A stretch of 64,000 nucleotides of DNA. It comes from Pseudomonas mucidolens. Its GTDB lineage: Bacteria; Pseudomonadota; Gammaproteobacteria; Pseudomonadales; Pseudomonadaceae. Below are positions 63,860 through 64,000 of this stretch, one piece after another. The position numbers were made by a program, and so were the translations under genes. The stretch spans positions 5,456,001-5,520,000 of the forward strand of contig NZ_LT629802.1 of NCBI RefSeq assembly GCF_900106045.1, in the 5' to 3' direction. The number at the start of each line of letters is the position of its first letter. Position 1 is the stretch's first letter. Below the pieces are notes generated by a model that made no database searches, was not told the DNA's origin, and saw nothing but the letters and a program-made list of their open reading frames with translations.

Positions 63860-63999
63860 AAGTTGATTCCCTTATGCCAGACCCGTTGCTCGGTCACGCT
63901 GTGATACGGCGGGCGTTTCAGTTCGTAGGCCATGCTCATGGCATCAAGCATGCTCCACAGGATGTCCAGTTTGAACTGGAGAATTTCCAGCATGCGCTC
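63856..63999 (-). CDS. pqqC: Pyrroloquinoline-quinone synthase PqqC (C-terminal 47 residues)
   Basis: The frame runs off the window edge. It translates to [21 protein letters not shown]...[16 protein letters not shown], the PqqC C-terminus, ending at TGA 63856-63858. PqqC performs the final oxidation to PQQ. The 5' part lies beyond the window. Confidence 0.92.
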   Translation of the reverse strand, partial: ERMLEILQFKLDILWSMLDAMSMAYELKRPPYHSVTEQRVWHKGINL

Positions 64000-64000
64000 C

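Overview
The window is chromosomal DNA from a fluorescent Pseudomonas, most likely of the P. fluorescens group. Four things point there: high-GC coding DNA, many REP/REPIN palindromes with a TTGCTCGCGA core, gene order I recognise from Pseudomonas genomes (dgcAB-etf-gbcAB-sox-purU-fdhA, creBCD, bioBFHCD, the fadE cluster, pqqCDE), and a GacA-controlled Rsm small RNA. I see no tRNA or rRNA. Assignments come from reading the sequence and from knowledge of the families; no database search was run.

Region 1 (1-21.3 kb) is a catabolic block that strips methyl groups from glycine betaine. GbcA/GbcB (7.4-10.1 kb) demethylate betaine to dimethylglycine. DgcA/DgcB with a dedicated ETF pair (1-5.3 kb) take dimethylglycine to sarcosine. 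SoxBDAG (13.6-18.9 kb) converts sarcosine to glycine. GlyA, LtaE, PurU and FdhA handle the glycine, serine/threonine, formyl-folate and formaldehyde that result. A TraX-family membrane protein sits inside the block. Between etfB and gbcA are a four-copy array of DnaA-box-bearing repeats and an IS110-family element. The IS110 element sits inside a REP and carries a recognisable bridge RNA.

Region 2 (21.3-28.8 kb) holds an RskA-like orphan, a DUF2780 secreted protein, an acyltransferase, a RimB-like protease homologue, the CreBCD system, a large palindromic repeat and a glutathione S-transferase. Region 3 (28.9-34.4 kb) is an iron-uptake unit with cell-surface signalling: FecI-type sigma factor (Fur box upstream), FecR, TonB-dependent receptor, PepSY protein and a small membrane protein. 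Region 4 (34.4-46.9 kb) is housekeeping and regulation: exonuclease plus DUF294/CBS/cNMP protein, orphan receiver, GlcB, GcvR, RarD, SrkA, PhoX, ModE, ComF.

Region 5 (47-59.4 kb) is the biotin operon bioBFHCD with a REPIN after bioB, a small FlgC-like protein, and three paralogous large acyl-CoA dehydrogenases. The first paralogue has a one-base frameshift in a C6 tract; a diguanylate cyclase lies between it and the second. Region 6 (59.4-64 kb) holds the Rsm small RNA (rsmY-like) with a perfect GacA box, a LysR regulator, a class III aminotransferase, a Pmp3-type peptide, and pqqE, pqqD and the end of pqqC.

The most interesting item is the IS110 element at about 6196-7349. Its upstream non-coding segment folds into two stem-loops. 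One loop matches the two halves of the interrupted REP target, and the other matches the two ends of the element itself.
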